From the NCBI GenBank assembly GCA_965368085.1, contig CBDULP010000019.1:1-44608 (forward strand): a stretch of DNA of 44,608 bases. The letters run 5' to 3'. The notes beneath the pieces are model-generated. The model did not search any database. It had not been told where the DNA came from and was given only the letters and a program-made list of their open reading frames with translations. The DNA is from Peptoclostridium sp965368085. Its GTDB lineage: Bacteria > Bacillota > Clostridia > Peptostreptococcales > Peptostreptococcaceae. Positions 16,849-25,539 of this stretch are shown here, in pieces. The translations under genes were made by a program, and so were the position numbers. Numbering within the stretch: the first letter of the stretch is position 1; every line of letters starts with the position of its first letter.

Positions 16849-18135
16849 TTAGTAGCCCTTAGCTGACAGATATCCAAATCCAAGCTCATTTGTTGCTCCT
16901 GTTATTGCTTGTATCTCGACTTCTATGCTTCCATCTTCTTTGAGTGATCCGTCAAATCCTCCAGCTATTGTATCAACATAATTTATATGGCCTATGACTT
17001 TTTCCATAGGTGGAAGAACTATAGTCTGGTTTGCATTACCATTGCTTACAACTGCATCCGCTCTTACGTCCGCATCGGCAAGTGACTGTGATGCTCCATC
17101 CCTTCCTGCATACTCGTCTGTGGATATTACAGTCTTAACTTCTTGCATCTCTATCTTCTTGCAGTTCATTATGAGGTCCGTATCCGGATTTCCGAAACCT
17201 TCCTGAGATACTATGGCTCCATCAAGTCCCAGGTACTTGCAAAGCTTGGCCGTCCAGTTTGAAGATCTCTCCTTGTCTGCGAGATATACGTTCTCATTTG
17301 TTATTATTACACCTACAAAGTTGATTTCCTTTCCATGCATTGCATAGAGTTCTTCAACCATTGGGTTGTTGCAGTGCACGTATGTTGGGTTTTTGTCACA
17401 AGAAGAAACGCAGTTTCCGCTCAGAACTGCCCCATCCATTATCTCTGTAGGGTAAAGTATTGTTGGAACTATCTTCTTGGCGTCTACGCCGTATACATAT
17501 GTGTCGTGAAGAAGCCCCTGGGTTTGAAGCATGTATACATATCCTACCTTTGGAAGTTCTGGATATTTTACAGCCCCTTCAAGCAGAGTATCAGTTTCAT
17601 ACACATTTACTTCATCAGGCTCTACATTTCTCCCCGCTTCTCCAAGGTACACCCCTGCCTTAAGACCTACCATCCTTACAGCCTCTTCGTGCCTGTGCTG
17701 CTCTATGCCCTTTTCCGCCTCAGCTACAACCACTATATTGACTGTCTTTGAAAAAGGTGTATATTCAGCCCCAGGACCGGTCATGTCGACTATGCCTTCC
17801 TGGAATCCCACTATTGCACCCGTTGTAACTACCGCTGCACCCTTTAGCACGTGGGTTCTTCCGCTTCCCACTGTATCAACCTTGCCTATGACTCCAGGGA
17901 ATATTCCTCCCGGTCCGTCAACCTTTACACGGGGTTCAATAACATCTTTAACTGGAGTGATTCTCACGCTGTCTCCAGGCCTTGCTATGTCAATATCTAT
18001 TGATTCTATGTGCTCAATATCCGAAAGCTGATCTATCATATCCTGCTTGTTTATATACAGCACTCCGCCTTCAATCTTTGTCTGCTCTGCAAACTGAACG
18101 TCCTTTATAAGAATGTTTCCTAGTTCCAATCGCAT
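16849..18135 (-). CDS. grdE: Glycine reductase component B, alpha/beta proprotein
   Basis: 428 aa proprotein that self-cleaves into two subunits of component B. The cleavage site is visible as SG-N241-C242-VSSC; in Clostridium sticklandii GrdE cleavage at the corresponding Cys yields the N-terminal pyruvoyl group that binds the amine of glycine as a Schiff base. The sequence after it, DKNPTYVHCNNPM, is also characteristic. ATG 18135 has GAGGAGG 8 nt ahead. First gene of grdE-grdA-grdB, with ~310 nt of leader back to a glycine riboswitch. The related sarcosine/betaine proteins (GrdF/GrdG, GrdH/GrdI) are less likely given the grdA-grdB partners, but substrate class rests on similarity only. Confidence 0.93.
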   Translation of the reverse strand: MRLELGNILIKDVQFAEQTKIEGGVLYINKQDMIDQLSDIEHIESIDIDIARPGDSVRITPVKDVIEPRVKVDGPGGIFPGVIGKVDTVGSGRTHVLKGAAVVTTGAIVGFQEGIVDMTGPGAEYTPFSKTVNIVVVAEAEKGIEQHRHEEAVRMVGLKAGVYLGEAGRNVEPDEVNVYETDTLLEGAVKYPELPKVGYVYMLQTQGLLHDTYVYGVDAKKIVPTILYPTEIMDGAVLSGNCVSSCDKNPTYVHCNNPMVEELYAMHGKEINFVGVIITNENVYLADKERSSNWTAKLCKYLGLDGAIVSQEGFGNPDTDLIMNCKKIEMQEVKTVISTDEYAGRDGASQSLADADVRADAVVSNGNANQTIVLPPMEKVIGHINYVDTIAGGFDGSLKEDGSIEVEIQAITGATNELGFGYLSAKGY

Positions 18136-18455
18136 TTACAAATACCTCCTCACAAATTTCACTGTTTTTTAATGTGTTTCCTCCAGTTCAAACTCTTACT
18201 TATTGATCTTCCCATGCTATAGCTGAATATCACATCCCCTCTTTGCTAATTGGTAAATCAGTTTTGTCTATGCTTATAATGCATTTATACCCTGGTTAGT
18301 TCCCTCTCAAAATAAATCAATTATCAAATTTAATTATAATTAAAAATAAAAATTTAATATGTCTGCAAATCACACATGTATACAATAGTTATAGTATTGA
18401 TTTTTGTTTACTTAAACACAAAAAAAACAGAAAAAACAAACTCGCGCCTGTCCTC
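18136..18455 (-). other. Long untranslated leader between riboswitch and grdE
   Basis: About 320 nt, A/T-rich, with no gene I can support. Immediately after the riboswitch the minus strand has two long T-runs (TTTGTTTTTTC and TGTTTTTTTTG, 18421-18441) preceded by the CCTCTG/CAGAG pairing, consistent with a termination platform. The rest has no strong hairpin; a second GGAGGA-like site near 18178-18183 is not followed by a usable frame. Confidence 0.5.
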
Positions 18456-18590
18456 TCTGTTTTTATCCAGAGGCTGTCCAAATGCAGTTCTTTTGCCTGA
18501 GAATTTCACCACTGCACTAGGCTCATGCACTGACTTGTCCCTTCGGCGGCCTTTTCCAAGGCTCTCTCCTACACTCTTCATACAGTTTGA
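18455..18590 (-). promoter_or_regulatory. Glycine riboswitch (single aptamer) upstream of grdEAB
   Basis: On the minus strand: GGAGAG (18563-18568) opening P1, a short P2 (GCC/GGC), the core GCCGAAGGGACAAG, a P3a arm, then TTCTCAGGCAAAAGAACTGC and CCTCTGGA closing P1 (18465-18473). These are the conserved glycine-aptamer blocks in the right order. Only one aptamer is seen instead of the common tandem pair. Downstream CAGAGAGG can pair with the P1 closing strand, and T-runs follow, giving a possible transcription switch. It would couple glycine reductase synthesis to glycine level. Confidence 0.87.
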
Positions 18591-18782
18591 TTTCTATAAA
18601 ATTAACCTATAATTATAAATACCTCCATAAATAAATATTAAACGGAAATCCCATATTTTCTTAAATTTTATTATTTTTTTAACAAATATGTTTGTGTTTT
18701 AAACTTGATTTTTATAACATTATGCTAATATCCGTTTGCGTACATCTTATGACCTGTGATCTATCTGCCTTCTCCCACAAAA

Positions 18783-18828
18783 ACAAAAGCTGCACAGTCA
18801 GGAACACCTGATTTTGCAGCTTTTGGAA
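18783..18828 (-). terminator. Terminator after degV
   Basis: Hairpin AAAAGCTGCA/TGCAGCTTTT (18785-18824) with an inner ATCAGG/CCTGA extension, then TGTTTTTG on the minus strand, directly behind the degV stop (18832). The ~180 bp between this and the riboswitch is A/T-rich and holds no gene; it must contain the grd promoter, but no convincing -35/-10 pair stands out. Confidence 0.85.
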
Positions 18829-18831
18829 TCG

Positions 18832-19671
18832 CTATTTTTTTAAGTAGAATACGGCTGTAACAGTCGGCCCTGTATGAATTCCTATCACAGCTCCAATATT
18901 AGTCTCAATTGCATTTTCCATGTCCATTTTCTTTGACATGCCAATCTTCAATTTTTCAAAGAGCTTTGAATTGCTTCCCTGAGAAATCACAAGAGCCTCG
19001 GGAGCTTCTCCAGCTTCTTGAATGACTATATCTATTATTTCATCAATTGCCTTTTTGCTTCCCCTTACATTTTTCATATGCTTTACTATGCCGTCCTCAA
19101 GTGTAAGCAGTGGCTTGACATTTAATATGGTTCCTATCGCAGCTTTTGTTGCCGAAAGCCTTCCTCCCTTTCTCAGGTAGTCCAGCGTATCCACTGTAAA
19201 TATGCATCCGACCCTGCTTTTCATATCTTCTGCCATTTCCAGTATGTCTTTTACCGGCTCTTTGTTTTCAGCCATTTGGGCCGCCTCTACAACTACCATT
19301 CCACTCGCATAGCTTAAAAGCATGGTGTCAAGTATGTGTATTTTATCCGATTCCACATTGTTTTTTGCAAGCTGAGCAGATCGAAATGTTCCTGTTGCCT
19401 TTGAAGATGAGGCTATATATATTATTTCCTTGCCCATATCCAGATACTTTCTAAATACCTCTTCAAACCTTTGAGGCGTAACTTGCGAAGACTTTGGAAG
19501 TTTTCCTCGGCTTTCTACCTTTTCATTCATCTGAGCCTGCGTAAGCTCCACTCCGTCCAGATACTGCTCGTCATCAAATATTATTACAAGCGGGACAACT
19601 TCAATATCATATCTGGCCGCGATATCAGCCGGTATGTCCGCCAAGCTGTCTGCAATGATTTTTATATCCAT
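18832..19671 (-). CDS. DegV-family fatty-acid-binding protein
   Basis: 279 aa, typical DegV length. N-terminal ADSLADIPADIAARYDIEVVPL, the SSKATGTFRSA lipid-headgroup loop around residue 88, and DTLDYLRKGGRLS near residue 160 are family hallmarks. DegV/FakB proteins bind a fatty acid and present it to the FakA kinase for phosphorylation on the way to phospholipid; whether this copy is a FakB is not shown, since no fakA is nearby. ATG 19671 has GGGAGG 9 nt upstream, within 20 nt of the trmL stop, so the two are co-transcribed. Confidence 0.92.
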   Translation of the reverse strand: MDIKIIADSLADIPADIAARYDIEVVPLVIIFDDEQYLDGVELTQAQMNEKVESRGKLPKSSQVTPQRFEEVFRKYLDMGKEIIYIASSSKATGTFRSAQLAKNNVESDKIHILDTMLLSYASGMVVVEAAQMAENKEPVKDILEMAEDMKSRVGCIFTVDTLDYLRKGGRLSATKAAIGTILNVKPLLTLEDGIVKHMKNVRGSKKAIDEIIDIVIQEAGEAPEALVISQGSNSKLFEKLKIGMSKKMDMENAIETNIGAVIGIHTGPTVTAVFYLKK

Positions 19672-19688
19672 ATATAAGTTCCTCCCAC

Positions 19689-20159
19689 TTACCTTAATCC
19701 AGGGTACCCAATTTGTCTTAATGCTTCGTATACTACTATTGCCGCAGTATTTGACAAATTAAGTGATCTTGCCTTTTCAATATTTCTCATAGGCACCCTT
19801 ATGCAGTTTTCACTGTTCTCTTCTATTATATCCTGCGGGAGACCCTTTGTTTCCTTTCCAAACACTATAAAGCAATTCTCTTCATATTCTACGTCGCTGT
19901 GGAATTTTTGAGCCTTTGTAGTGGCATAGTAAAACTTGGCTCCTTTGTTCTTTTCCTTAAGTTCTTCAAAACTGTCATAATACTCTATGCTGACCATGTC
20001 CCTGTAGTCAAGCCCCGCTCTTTTCAAGTGCTTGTCATCCATTATAAATCCAAATGGCCTTACCATATGAAGTCTGCAACCAGTCACAGCGCAAGTTCTT
20101 ATTATATTTCCGGTGTTTTGTGGAATTTCAGGTTCCACAAGAACTATATTTAAAGGCAT
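19689..20159 (-). CDS. trmL: tRNA (cytidine/uridine-34 2'-O)-methyltransferase TrmL
   Basis: 156 aa, the minimal SPOUT enzyme size. Begins MPLNIVLVEPEIPQNTGNIIRTCA (motif 1 with the catalytic Arg), has CFIVFGKETKGLP (motif 2) and IPM-type RVPMRNIEKARSLNLSNTAAIVVYEALRQ (motif 3, knot). It methylates the ribose of the wobble nucleotide in tRNA-Leu isoacceptors. ATG 20159; followed by degV in the same operon. Confidence 0.94.
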   Translation of the reverse strand: MPLNIVLVEPEIPQNTGNIIRTCAVTGCRLHMVRPFGFIMDDKHLKRAGLDYRDMVSIEYYDSFEELKEKNKGAKFYYATTKAQKFHSDVEYEENCFIVFGKETKGLPQDIIEENSENCIRVPMRNIEKARSLNLSNTAAIVVYEALRQIGYPGLR

Positions 20160-20271
20160 TTTAACATTCTCCTAATCTGCTATTTTTTTATCCGGCAGGT
20201 CTACATCTCGTATGCCGGTAAACAGGTCTATATTTTATCCGATACTTTATATAATGCATTTACATAGAAAA

Positions 20272-20973
20272 TTATACCTCTTGGCTTTTTTTTCTCTTAT
20301 ACTCCTCTGCAGCTAAATGCCATTGCTCCCTCGTCATCTTTTTAATATGTATTGCCTTTTTCATGTTGGGATCTTCTATGGCCTTGCTAAACCACTTTAT
20401 TGCCTCCTTGTACCTTCCAAGTTTTCTGCTGAGCTCCCCTATAAGATATGCAAGACTTGCTGAATCCATACCACTTACAGGGAAATTTTCTCCTGAATAT
20501 GCACTTGAATAGAGATTACATGCATATCCTAAAAACTTCATTTCATTTTCTGTCTTTCCTTGGTATCTGTAAAACCAAGCTAGTTTGAGGCATATGTTGG
20601 CCTTGTATGAATCTTCTTTTCCAAGCACCTCGCTTTGATATAAAGAAAGCTTGTATATTTGGATAGCCTGCGACAAATCCCTTTTTCCGCCATAGTCCCT
20701 TGGCTTCCATTTTAGGGTTATGTTCCTGAGTATTTTTTCTATGTCGAATTTTGATATTTTCTCGAATATGTTTTCAAACTCAACATATCCGCACTGCGGA
20801 CATAGTACAAGCGCATAAAAATAAGGGTTTTCAGACTTATAATAAGAACAAAAGTCAGTGTCCTTCTTTTCGAGCCTTATTGCTGATCTTCTAAGCTTTT
20901 TTGTTTTGAATATAAATTTACATACCGGGCATGTAATTTCCTTTTCATAAAACTCTTCTAATTCTCTGTTCAA
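20272..20973 (-). CDS. DUF2225-like zinc-ribbon/helical-repeat protein
   Basis: 233 aa. N-terminal CPVCKFIF (Cys 15,18) and a second CPQCGY pair near residue 60 form a probable zinc ribbon. The remainder is alpha-helical with TPR-like spacing (LSQAIQIYKLSLYQSEVLGKEDSYKANICLKLAW...; GRYKEAIKWFSKAI). This is the layout of the DUF2225 proteins of Firmicutes, whose function is unknown. The start is a TTG (20973); AAGGAGG lies 12 nt upstream, a little far. It precedes no obvious partner; vanW lies behind it. Confidence 0.72.
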   Translation of the reverse strand: MNRELEEFYEKEITCPVCKFIFKTKKLRRSAIRLEKKDTDFCSYYKSENPYFYALVLCPQCGYVEFENIFEKISKFDIEKILRNITLKWKPRDYGGKRDLSQAIQIYKLSLYQSEVLGKEDSYKANICLKLAWFYRYQGKTENEMKFLGYACNLYSSAYSGENFPVSGMDSASLAYLIGELSRKLGRYKEAIKWFSKAIEDPNMKKAIHIKKMTREQWHLAAEEYKRKKSQEV

Positions 20974-21004
20974 TTTTCCAATATTCCTCCTTGAATTTTC
21001 GATT

Positions 21005-22399
21005 TTACAGTCCTTGCGTGGTTTGGAGCATTTCCGGCTGAACCGCTTGCTCTACCTCTACCGGCTGAATAGGCTGGATTTTCTTTGTCCCGCTGATCAC
21101 AATCTTTTTCATAGGCGGATAATAGTCGTTTGAAAGAGTCTGCTTTTCAACGACATTCCCACTTGAGTCTTTGAATATTCTGTATGATTTCACTTTGTAG
21201 CCGTCTCTTCCCTTTTCTTCAATAAACTGTTTTCCCTCTTCCATGCTTGGATCTTCTTTGTTTTCAACTACTCTGTCTATCTTCCCCAATACTTGAGTTT
21301 GTATGGCCACATTGCGCTTGTCTTCACCATACCCGTAAATATGTGAACTTATGCGACCTCCTTGAGGCTTTATCTGAACGTATATGGGATTTTTGAAATT
21401 GTTCTTGAACTTGAAGTCTATGCTTCCATACGATACTGTCGCATCAAGTCCAAGTCCTATGTATGATGATGGTATTGAGTGGTTCCTTCTTTCAACAATT
21501 TCAAGACCCGATCTTATTACGGCATTGTAAAGTGTTGAAGATACCTGGCATACACCTCCGCCAAGTCCCTCTTCCAGCTTTCCCTTGACTATAACCTTTG
21601 CCGTTTTATATCCGTTTTGTACGCTTCTTTTTCCAGTGGTCTCATTCATCGAAAACACTTGGCCAGGCATTATTATTTTACCGCTTATGCTGTTTGATGC
21701 AACTCTCAGGTTTTCGCTTCTGCTCCAATTTGAAGCATTGTATTTTGTCGAATAGCTTCCAAGAAGAGTGTTCATACCCTTTATCTCTTCATACCTTATA
21801 TTTGCATTTACATTTTCAACTGGTATTTGTATAGTGGCGTATTCCGACTCGTATTCAAGAATATCCTTGATACGTTCCTTTAGAACCGCCTTTTTCACTC
21901 TAATTCCCTGGATATCTGGCTCTATGCTTATATTGCCTTCAGCAATTGAAACTTTCGCGTCACTTGGCATGATATCTATGCCCTGTGATATGCCACCAAT
22001 AATATCGTCAAGCTTTGACTCTTCGTATGATGATGCCAATTCTAGATTTGTTTTTTCGCCAAATGCCATGCTGCTTATAAAATTCCCAACTCCTTCTCTT
22101 CCGGTTTCAAGAGCATCTTCAACTGTACTTTCTATGTCAACTGTAAAGTTTATGTCGTTTGGATTTATTTCAAATGTTTTTTCATTATGTACCATTTTTA
22201 TGGTTTGTAAATCGTGCTTTTTTGCAAGTATGTTTTTTGCATCTTCTTTTGTAAGTTCTCCTATGTATGTCTCCCTTACGTACACCCCTTTTGCAATCAT
22301 ATCTGAACCATTAAACACATTGTATGAAAATATGAGTCCTCCCACTGCTGCCAAAACCATTATCAATACCGATATCAAAACCGCTTTTTTCCTCGACAC
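21005..22399 (-). CDS. VanW-family membrane-anchored protein with G5 domain
   Basis: 464 aa. An N-terminal membrane anchor (KAVLISVLIMVLAAVGGLIF, residues ~5-24) is followed by a putative peptidoglycan-binding region (to ~residue 230), the VanW domain (GKIIMPGQVFSMN... GGGVCQVSSTLYNA... RRNHSIPSSYIGLG) and a G5 domain (~400-445) of the kind that binds cell-wall sugars. Probably an exported envelope protein; the activity of VanW domains is not established. GTG 22399 is the start: AGGGGG lies 7 nt ahead within the end of nth, whose stop is one nucleotide away, giving translational coupling. The 87 upstream codons of open frame overlap nth and are not protein. Confidence 0.88.
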   Translation of the reverse strand: MSRKKAVLISVLIMVLAAVGGLIFSYNVFNGSDMIAKGVYVRETYIGELTKEDAKNILAKKHDLQTIKMVHNEKTFEINPNDINFTVDIESTVEDALETGREGVGNFISSMAFGEKTNLELASSYEESKLDDIIGGISQGIDIMPSDAKVSIAEGNISIEPDIQGIRVKKAVLKERIKDILEYESEYATIQIPVENVNANIRYEEIKGMNTLLGSYSTKYNASNWSRSENLRVASNSISGKIIMPGQVFSMNETTGKRSVQNGYKTAKVIVKGKLEEGLGGGVCQVSSTLYNAVIRSGLEIVERRNHSIPSSYIGLGLDATVSYGSIDFKFKNNFKNPIYVQIKPQGGRISSHIYGYGEDKRNVAIQTQVLGKIDRVVENKEDPSMEEGKQFIEEKGRDGYKVKSYRIFKDSSGNVVEKQTLSNDYYPPMKKIVISGTKKIQPIQPVEVEQAVQPEMLQTTQGL

Positions 22400-22400
22400 G

Positions 22401-23039
22401 CTATTTCCCCCTATAAATATCGTTGTAATATTCGCACTCCTCTTGTATTGTGCACTCCCCGCACATAGGCTTTCTGGCCTTGCAAGTCCTTCTTCCGTGG
22501 AATATAAGAAGATGATGCGCAAGTGACCATTTCCCCTTTGGTATAATTTCCATGAGCTGCTTTTCAACCCCGTCAGGAGTATCCGCATCCGCCAGGCCAA
22601 TCCTCTTTGAAACCCTGAACACGTGGGTGTCAACAGCAATGGCATCTCTTGAAAAAGCATTGCTAAGTATTACGTTGGCAGTCTTTCTGCCAACTCCCGG
22701 GAGCTTAAGCAGTTCATTCATTGTATCCGGTACTTCCCCCCCGTACGTTTTAACTATCATATTTGCGGCTCCTATTATGTTCTTTGCCTTGTTTTTGTAG
22801 AATCCGCAACTTCTTATAAGTTCTTCAAGCTTCGCCTGCTCCATTGCCGCAAAGTCACCAGGTTCGCTGTAGACTTCAAACAACTCCGATGTTATAATAT
22901 TCACCCTTACATCTGTACACTGGGCTGAAAGTATCGTAGCCACCATGAGTTCAAATGGAGTGCTGTAGTTGAGTTCGCATTGTGCATCAGGGTATCTTTT
23001 TTGAAGCATATCAATTACATTGTTAACATTCACATTCAT
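22401..23039 (-). CDS. nth: Endonuclease III (DNA glycosylase/AP lyase)
   Basis: 212 aa. Helix-hairpin-helix LPGVGRKTANV with the catalytic Lys (in GRKTA), catalytic Asp in VDTHVFR, and the [4Fe-4S] loop C-x6-C-x2-C-x5-C near the C-terminus (CKARKPMCGECTIQEEC). It removes oxidised pyrimidines and cleaves the resulting abasic site in base-excision repair. The start ATG 23039 overlaps the stop of the DUF503 gene (TGATG), and its own stop is 1 nt from vanW, so DUF503-nth-vanW are translationally coupled. Confidence 0.96.
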   Translation of the reverse strand: MNVNVNNVIDMLQKRYPDAQCELNYSTPFELMVATILSAQCTDVRVNIITSELFEVYSEPGDFAAMEQAKLEELIRSCGFYKNKAKNIIGAANMIVKTYGGEVPDTMNELLKLPGVGRKTANVILSNAFSRDAIAVDTHVFRVSKRIGLADADTPDGVEKQLMEIIPKGKWSLAHHLLIFHGRRTCKARKPMCGECTIQEECEYYNDIYRGK

Positions 23040-23320
23040 CACCAAATCTCCATATCTATATTAATTATTTCCACTCTCTCATCATTGTCTATAAAACCTA
23101 TGACTTTGTTGATCGTTTCATTGACTATTTTTTTAGAGTTTGAAACACAAGAAAATCCAATGGTGCTCTTTTGCCACTTGTCATTGTCTTCCACTTCCGC
23201 GATTGAAATATTGTATCTCGACTTGAGTCTTTCTATTATGCTCTTTATTACCTGTCTTTTTTGCTTGAGTGAATTTGTCGAAAATATATAAAGTTCAAGA
23301 GTGCATACCCCTACAAACAT
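23039..23320 (-). CDS. DUF503/YlxP-like small protein
   Basis: 93 aa. MFVGVCTLELYIFSTNSLKQKRQVIKSIIERLKSRYNISIAEVED is the classic DUF503 pattern: a ferredoxin-like alpha-beta fold with the SLKxKR motif. YlxP-type members are linked to ribosome biogenesis in some Firmicutes, but here it sits with a TetR regulator and nth. ATG 23320 abuts the TetR stop at 23321 and its own stop overlaps nth by one base. Confidence 0.9.
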   Translation of the reverse strand: MFVGVCTLELYIFSTNSLKQKRQVIKSIIERLKSRYNISIAEVEDNDKWQKSTIGFSCVSNSKKIVNETINKVIGFIDNDERVEIINIDMEIW

Positions 23321-23905
23321 TTATTTTCCAAGCCCCCTAAAAGTAATTTCGTGAAGAAGCTCAAGCGCTTCATCCTTCATATTCTCATATTCATCTTTTT
23401 CCTGCTCGCATATATAATGGCTCAAAAGATGTACTCCGCCAAGGTATATAAGTGCAGCCAATTTGGGATTCACATCCTTCACTTGACCCTCTTCTATCCC
23501 CTTTCGAATTATACCCGATATAAAGCTTATCATTTCTTCTCTGAATTCTTTCAGCCATTCTACAAGCTCGTCTTCAAAGCTAGAAAGATTCTTGAACACA
23601 AGGCTTTCAATGTATATGTGGCTTTTGTTTATCTCGAACTTGAGCTCTGCAAGCCTTTTGAGCTTATCCTTAAAATCCCTTTCCTCCCCTATCTTTTCAA
23701 TGAACGTGAATTTGAATTCATTTGCAATATCCTTTATCATTGTTTCGAAAAGCTCTCTTTTACTCTTGAAATAGTCGTATATGGTTCCCTTGCCCACTCC
23801 TGCCGTCTCTGCTATTTCATCCATTTTTGCCTTGTGAAATCCCTTTTCCGCAAATACCATGCGGCTCGCCAAAAGAATTTTTTGTCTAGTGTTGCTTTCC
23901 TGCAT
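23321..23905 (-). CDS. TetR/AcrR-family transcriptional regulator
   Basis: 194 aa. N-terminal HTH: RQKILLASRMVFAEKGFHKAKMDEIAETAGVGKGTIYDYFKSKRELF (residues ~7-53), typical of TetR with the GVGKGTIYDYFKSK recognition helix. The C-terminal ~140 residues are a helical ligand/dimer domain with no recognisable ligand signature. First gene of the TetR-DUF503-nth-vanW unit, so it may control these, or itself; no clear inverted repeat was found upstream. Confidence 0.93.
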   Translation of the reverse strand: MQESNTRQKILLASRMVFAEKGFHKAKMDEIAETAGVGKGTIYDYFKSKRELFETMIKDIANEFKFTFIEKIGEERDFKDKLKRLAELKFEINKSHIYIESLVFKNLSSFEDELVEWLKEFREEMISFISGIIRKGIEEGQVKDVNPKLAALIYLGGVHLLSHYICEQEKDEYENMKDEALELLHEITFRGLGK

Positions 23906-23974
23906 AAAAACCTCCCCTATGTTTTACGGGTTATAAATAATATATGATGAATTGCAAAAGCCGTGATTCTATTT

Positions 23975-24727
23975 CTATAGGCTGATGCCAAACAATGTGC
24001 ATGAATTTTCATATACGGCCTGTTCTATTTTATCAATGGAAATGCCTCTCGCTTTGCTCACATGTTTTGCAATATCCAATGTCATATCCGGCATTCCCCG
24101 CATTCCGTCATACTTCCAAGGCCCATCGCTTTCAAACACCATGCTTCCAATTGGAATATGCGACACAAAATCATCATATCTTCTATTATACATCACATCA
24201 GGGCTTATCGACACATAATATCCTCTTTCCACTATCATGCCAAGCGCCTTTTCATCTCCCTCGAACCAGTGGAAAAGTGCTGACTCAATTTCGTACTTGT
24301 CGAGAAGTCCTATTGCGTCATGTGCTGATTCTTCAATCGCATGAAGCACTATGGGCTTTTTTATGTCTTTTGCTATGCGGATAAAATCTTCAAGAATGCA
24401 CAGCGACTCAGCGTAGACTTTCTTCTTTCGCTTTTCATCCAATTCTTCAAGGGAGTAGTGTGCAAGTCCTACTTCTCCTACAGCAATTATATTCTCCCTG
24501 TTTTTGTATATCTGCCTTTTCACCCGTTCCATTTGACCGTAATACTCCCTGTATTCCGGATGGATTCCAAGGCAAGCATATATACTTTTGTTTTCACTCG
24601 CCATTGAAAGTATTCTTTCCCCGGAATAATAGTCCATTGCCGCGCCTACTACAGCCTCTACATTATTCATATGTATTTTTTCGCCATCCTTGTACTGGTC
24701 TATATGACAGTGAACATCTATAAACAT
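23975..24727 (-). CDS. TatD-family metal-dependent hydrolase
   Basis: 250 aa TIM-barrel hydrolase. Metal ligands are visible: DVHCHID (residues 4-10, HxH), GEVGL (Glu ~92), VLHAIEES (His), FHWFEGD (His) and ESDGPW (Asp ~204). Members are Mg-dependent DNases or related phosphodiesterases/amidohydrolases; this one is diverged from housekeeping TatD (LHAIEES instead of HTREA) and so its substrate is uncertain. It lies between the thiamine ABC terminator and the TetR gene. Confidence 0.85.
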   Translation of the reverse strand: MFIDVHCHIDQYKDGEKIHMNNVEAVVGAAMDYYSGERILSMASENKSIYACLGIHPEYREYYGQMERVKRQIYKNRENIIAVGEVGLAHYSLEELDEKRKKKVYAESLCILEDFIRIAKDIKKPIVLHAIEESAHDAIGLLDKYEIESALFHWFEGDEKALGMIVERGYYVSISPDVMYNRRYDDFVSHIPIGSMVFESDGPWKYDGMRGMPDMTLDIAKHVSKARGISIDKIEQAVYENSCTLFGISL

Positions 24728-24745
24728 AACATATCCCTCCTTTAA

Positions 24746-24786
24746 TGCAAAAGCCGCAAAAACAGTTGTCTTTGCGGCTTTTTATT
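24746..24786 (-). terminator. Terminator of the thiamine transport operon
   Basis: Hairpin AAAGCCGCAAA/TTTGCGGCTTT (24750-24781) starting 4 nt after the ATPase stop codon, with TTT on the 3' side of the minus strand. Confidence 0.85.
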
Positions 24787-25537
24787 AAAGCGCATCCATT
24801 AGAATTTTCTTGTAGTCCAAAAATTTTGAACTGACTAGTATTTCCTTGTTTCTCGGCCTTTCGAAATCTATTTTGACTTCCTTTAGCACACTTGCCGGCC
24901 TGTTTGTAAGCACGTATATCCTGTCCGAAAGAAATATGGCCTCTTCTATGTCGTGTGTTATGAACATCACGGTCCTTTTGAATCTACTCCATATGTCCAA
25001 AAGCCATTTTTGCATTTTGCTTCTGCTTATGGCATCAAGCGCTCCAAACGGCTCGTCGAGAAGCATTATGTCACTTTCCACAAGCACTGTCCTAAGCAAA
25101 GCAGCCCTTTGTCTCATTCCTCCTGAAAGCTCATTTGGATATGACTTTTCAAACCCTTCGAGCCCGAACACCGGGAGCAGCTCCATCACCTTATTTTTAG
25201 CGTCTGCTTTTTTCTCTCCCTGTATCTCAAGGGGTATTATCACGTTATCTATTAGATTTCTCCAGGGCATCAAAAGATCCTTCTGGTGCATATATCCCAC
25301 ACGTTTGTCGTATTCAGAAAGAGGAATGCTCTCTATCTCAACCCGTCCTTCATATCCGCCCACAAGTCCCGTGAGTATGTGGAATATTGTACTTTTACCG
25401 CAGCCGCTAGGCCCTATTATGGATACAAATTCCCCTTCGTCCGCATATATGTTGATGTCCTCAAGAACCCTGAGTACATCATTTTCAGAATAAAAATCCT
25501 TGTGGACGTTTTCCATGTGTATCCTGTGCGTTTTCAT
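24785..25537 (-). CDS. ABC transporter ATPase for thiamine (precursor) uptake
   Basis: 250 aa nitrate/taurine/ThiZ-type ATPase. Walker A GPSGCGKST (42-50), Q-loop (MHQKDLLMPW), signature LSGGM (136-140), Walker B IMLLDEP (156-162), D-loop and an H-loop (FITHD). It powers import together with the ThiX-like permease and ThiY-like binding protein encoded just upstream; ATG 25537 is 2 nt after the preceding stop. Regulated by the TPP riboswitch at the head of the operon. Confidence 0.9.
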   Translation of the reverse strand: MKTHRIHMENVHKDFYSENDVLRVLEDINIYADEGEFVSIIGPSGCGKSTIFHILTGLVGGYEGRVEIESIPLSEYDKRVGYMHQKDLLMPWRNLIDNVIIPLEIQGEKKADAKNKVMELLPVFGLEGFEKSYPNELSGGMRQRAALLRTVLVESDIMLLDEPFGALDAISRSKMQKWLLDIWSRFKRTVMFITHDIEEAIFLSDRIYVLTNRPASVLKEVKIDFERPRNKEILVSSKFLDYKKILMDAL

Positions 25538-25539
25538 AC

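Noticed and set aside
18136..18455. Second glycine aptamer completing a tandem riboswitch
   Set aside because: The GCCGAAGG and CTCAGG core blocks occur only once in this leader.
20192..20218. ATCTCGTATGCCG matches part of a common sequencing adapter (P7)
   Set aside because: Only 13 bases match, and they lie inside a CCGGCA/TGCCGG inverted repeat between trmL and the DUF2225 gene, with natural sequence on both sides. A chance match or ordinary hairpin is more likely than adapter contamination.
22400..22660. N-terminal extension of the VanW protein
   Set aside because: The 87 codons lie wholly within nth in another frame; the GTG at 22399 has a good ribosome site and precedes the membrane anchor.
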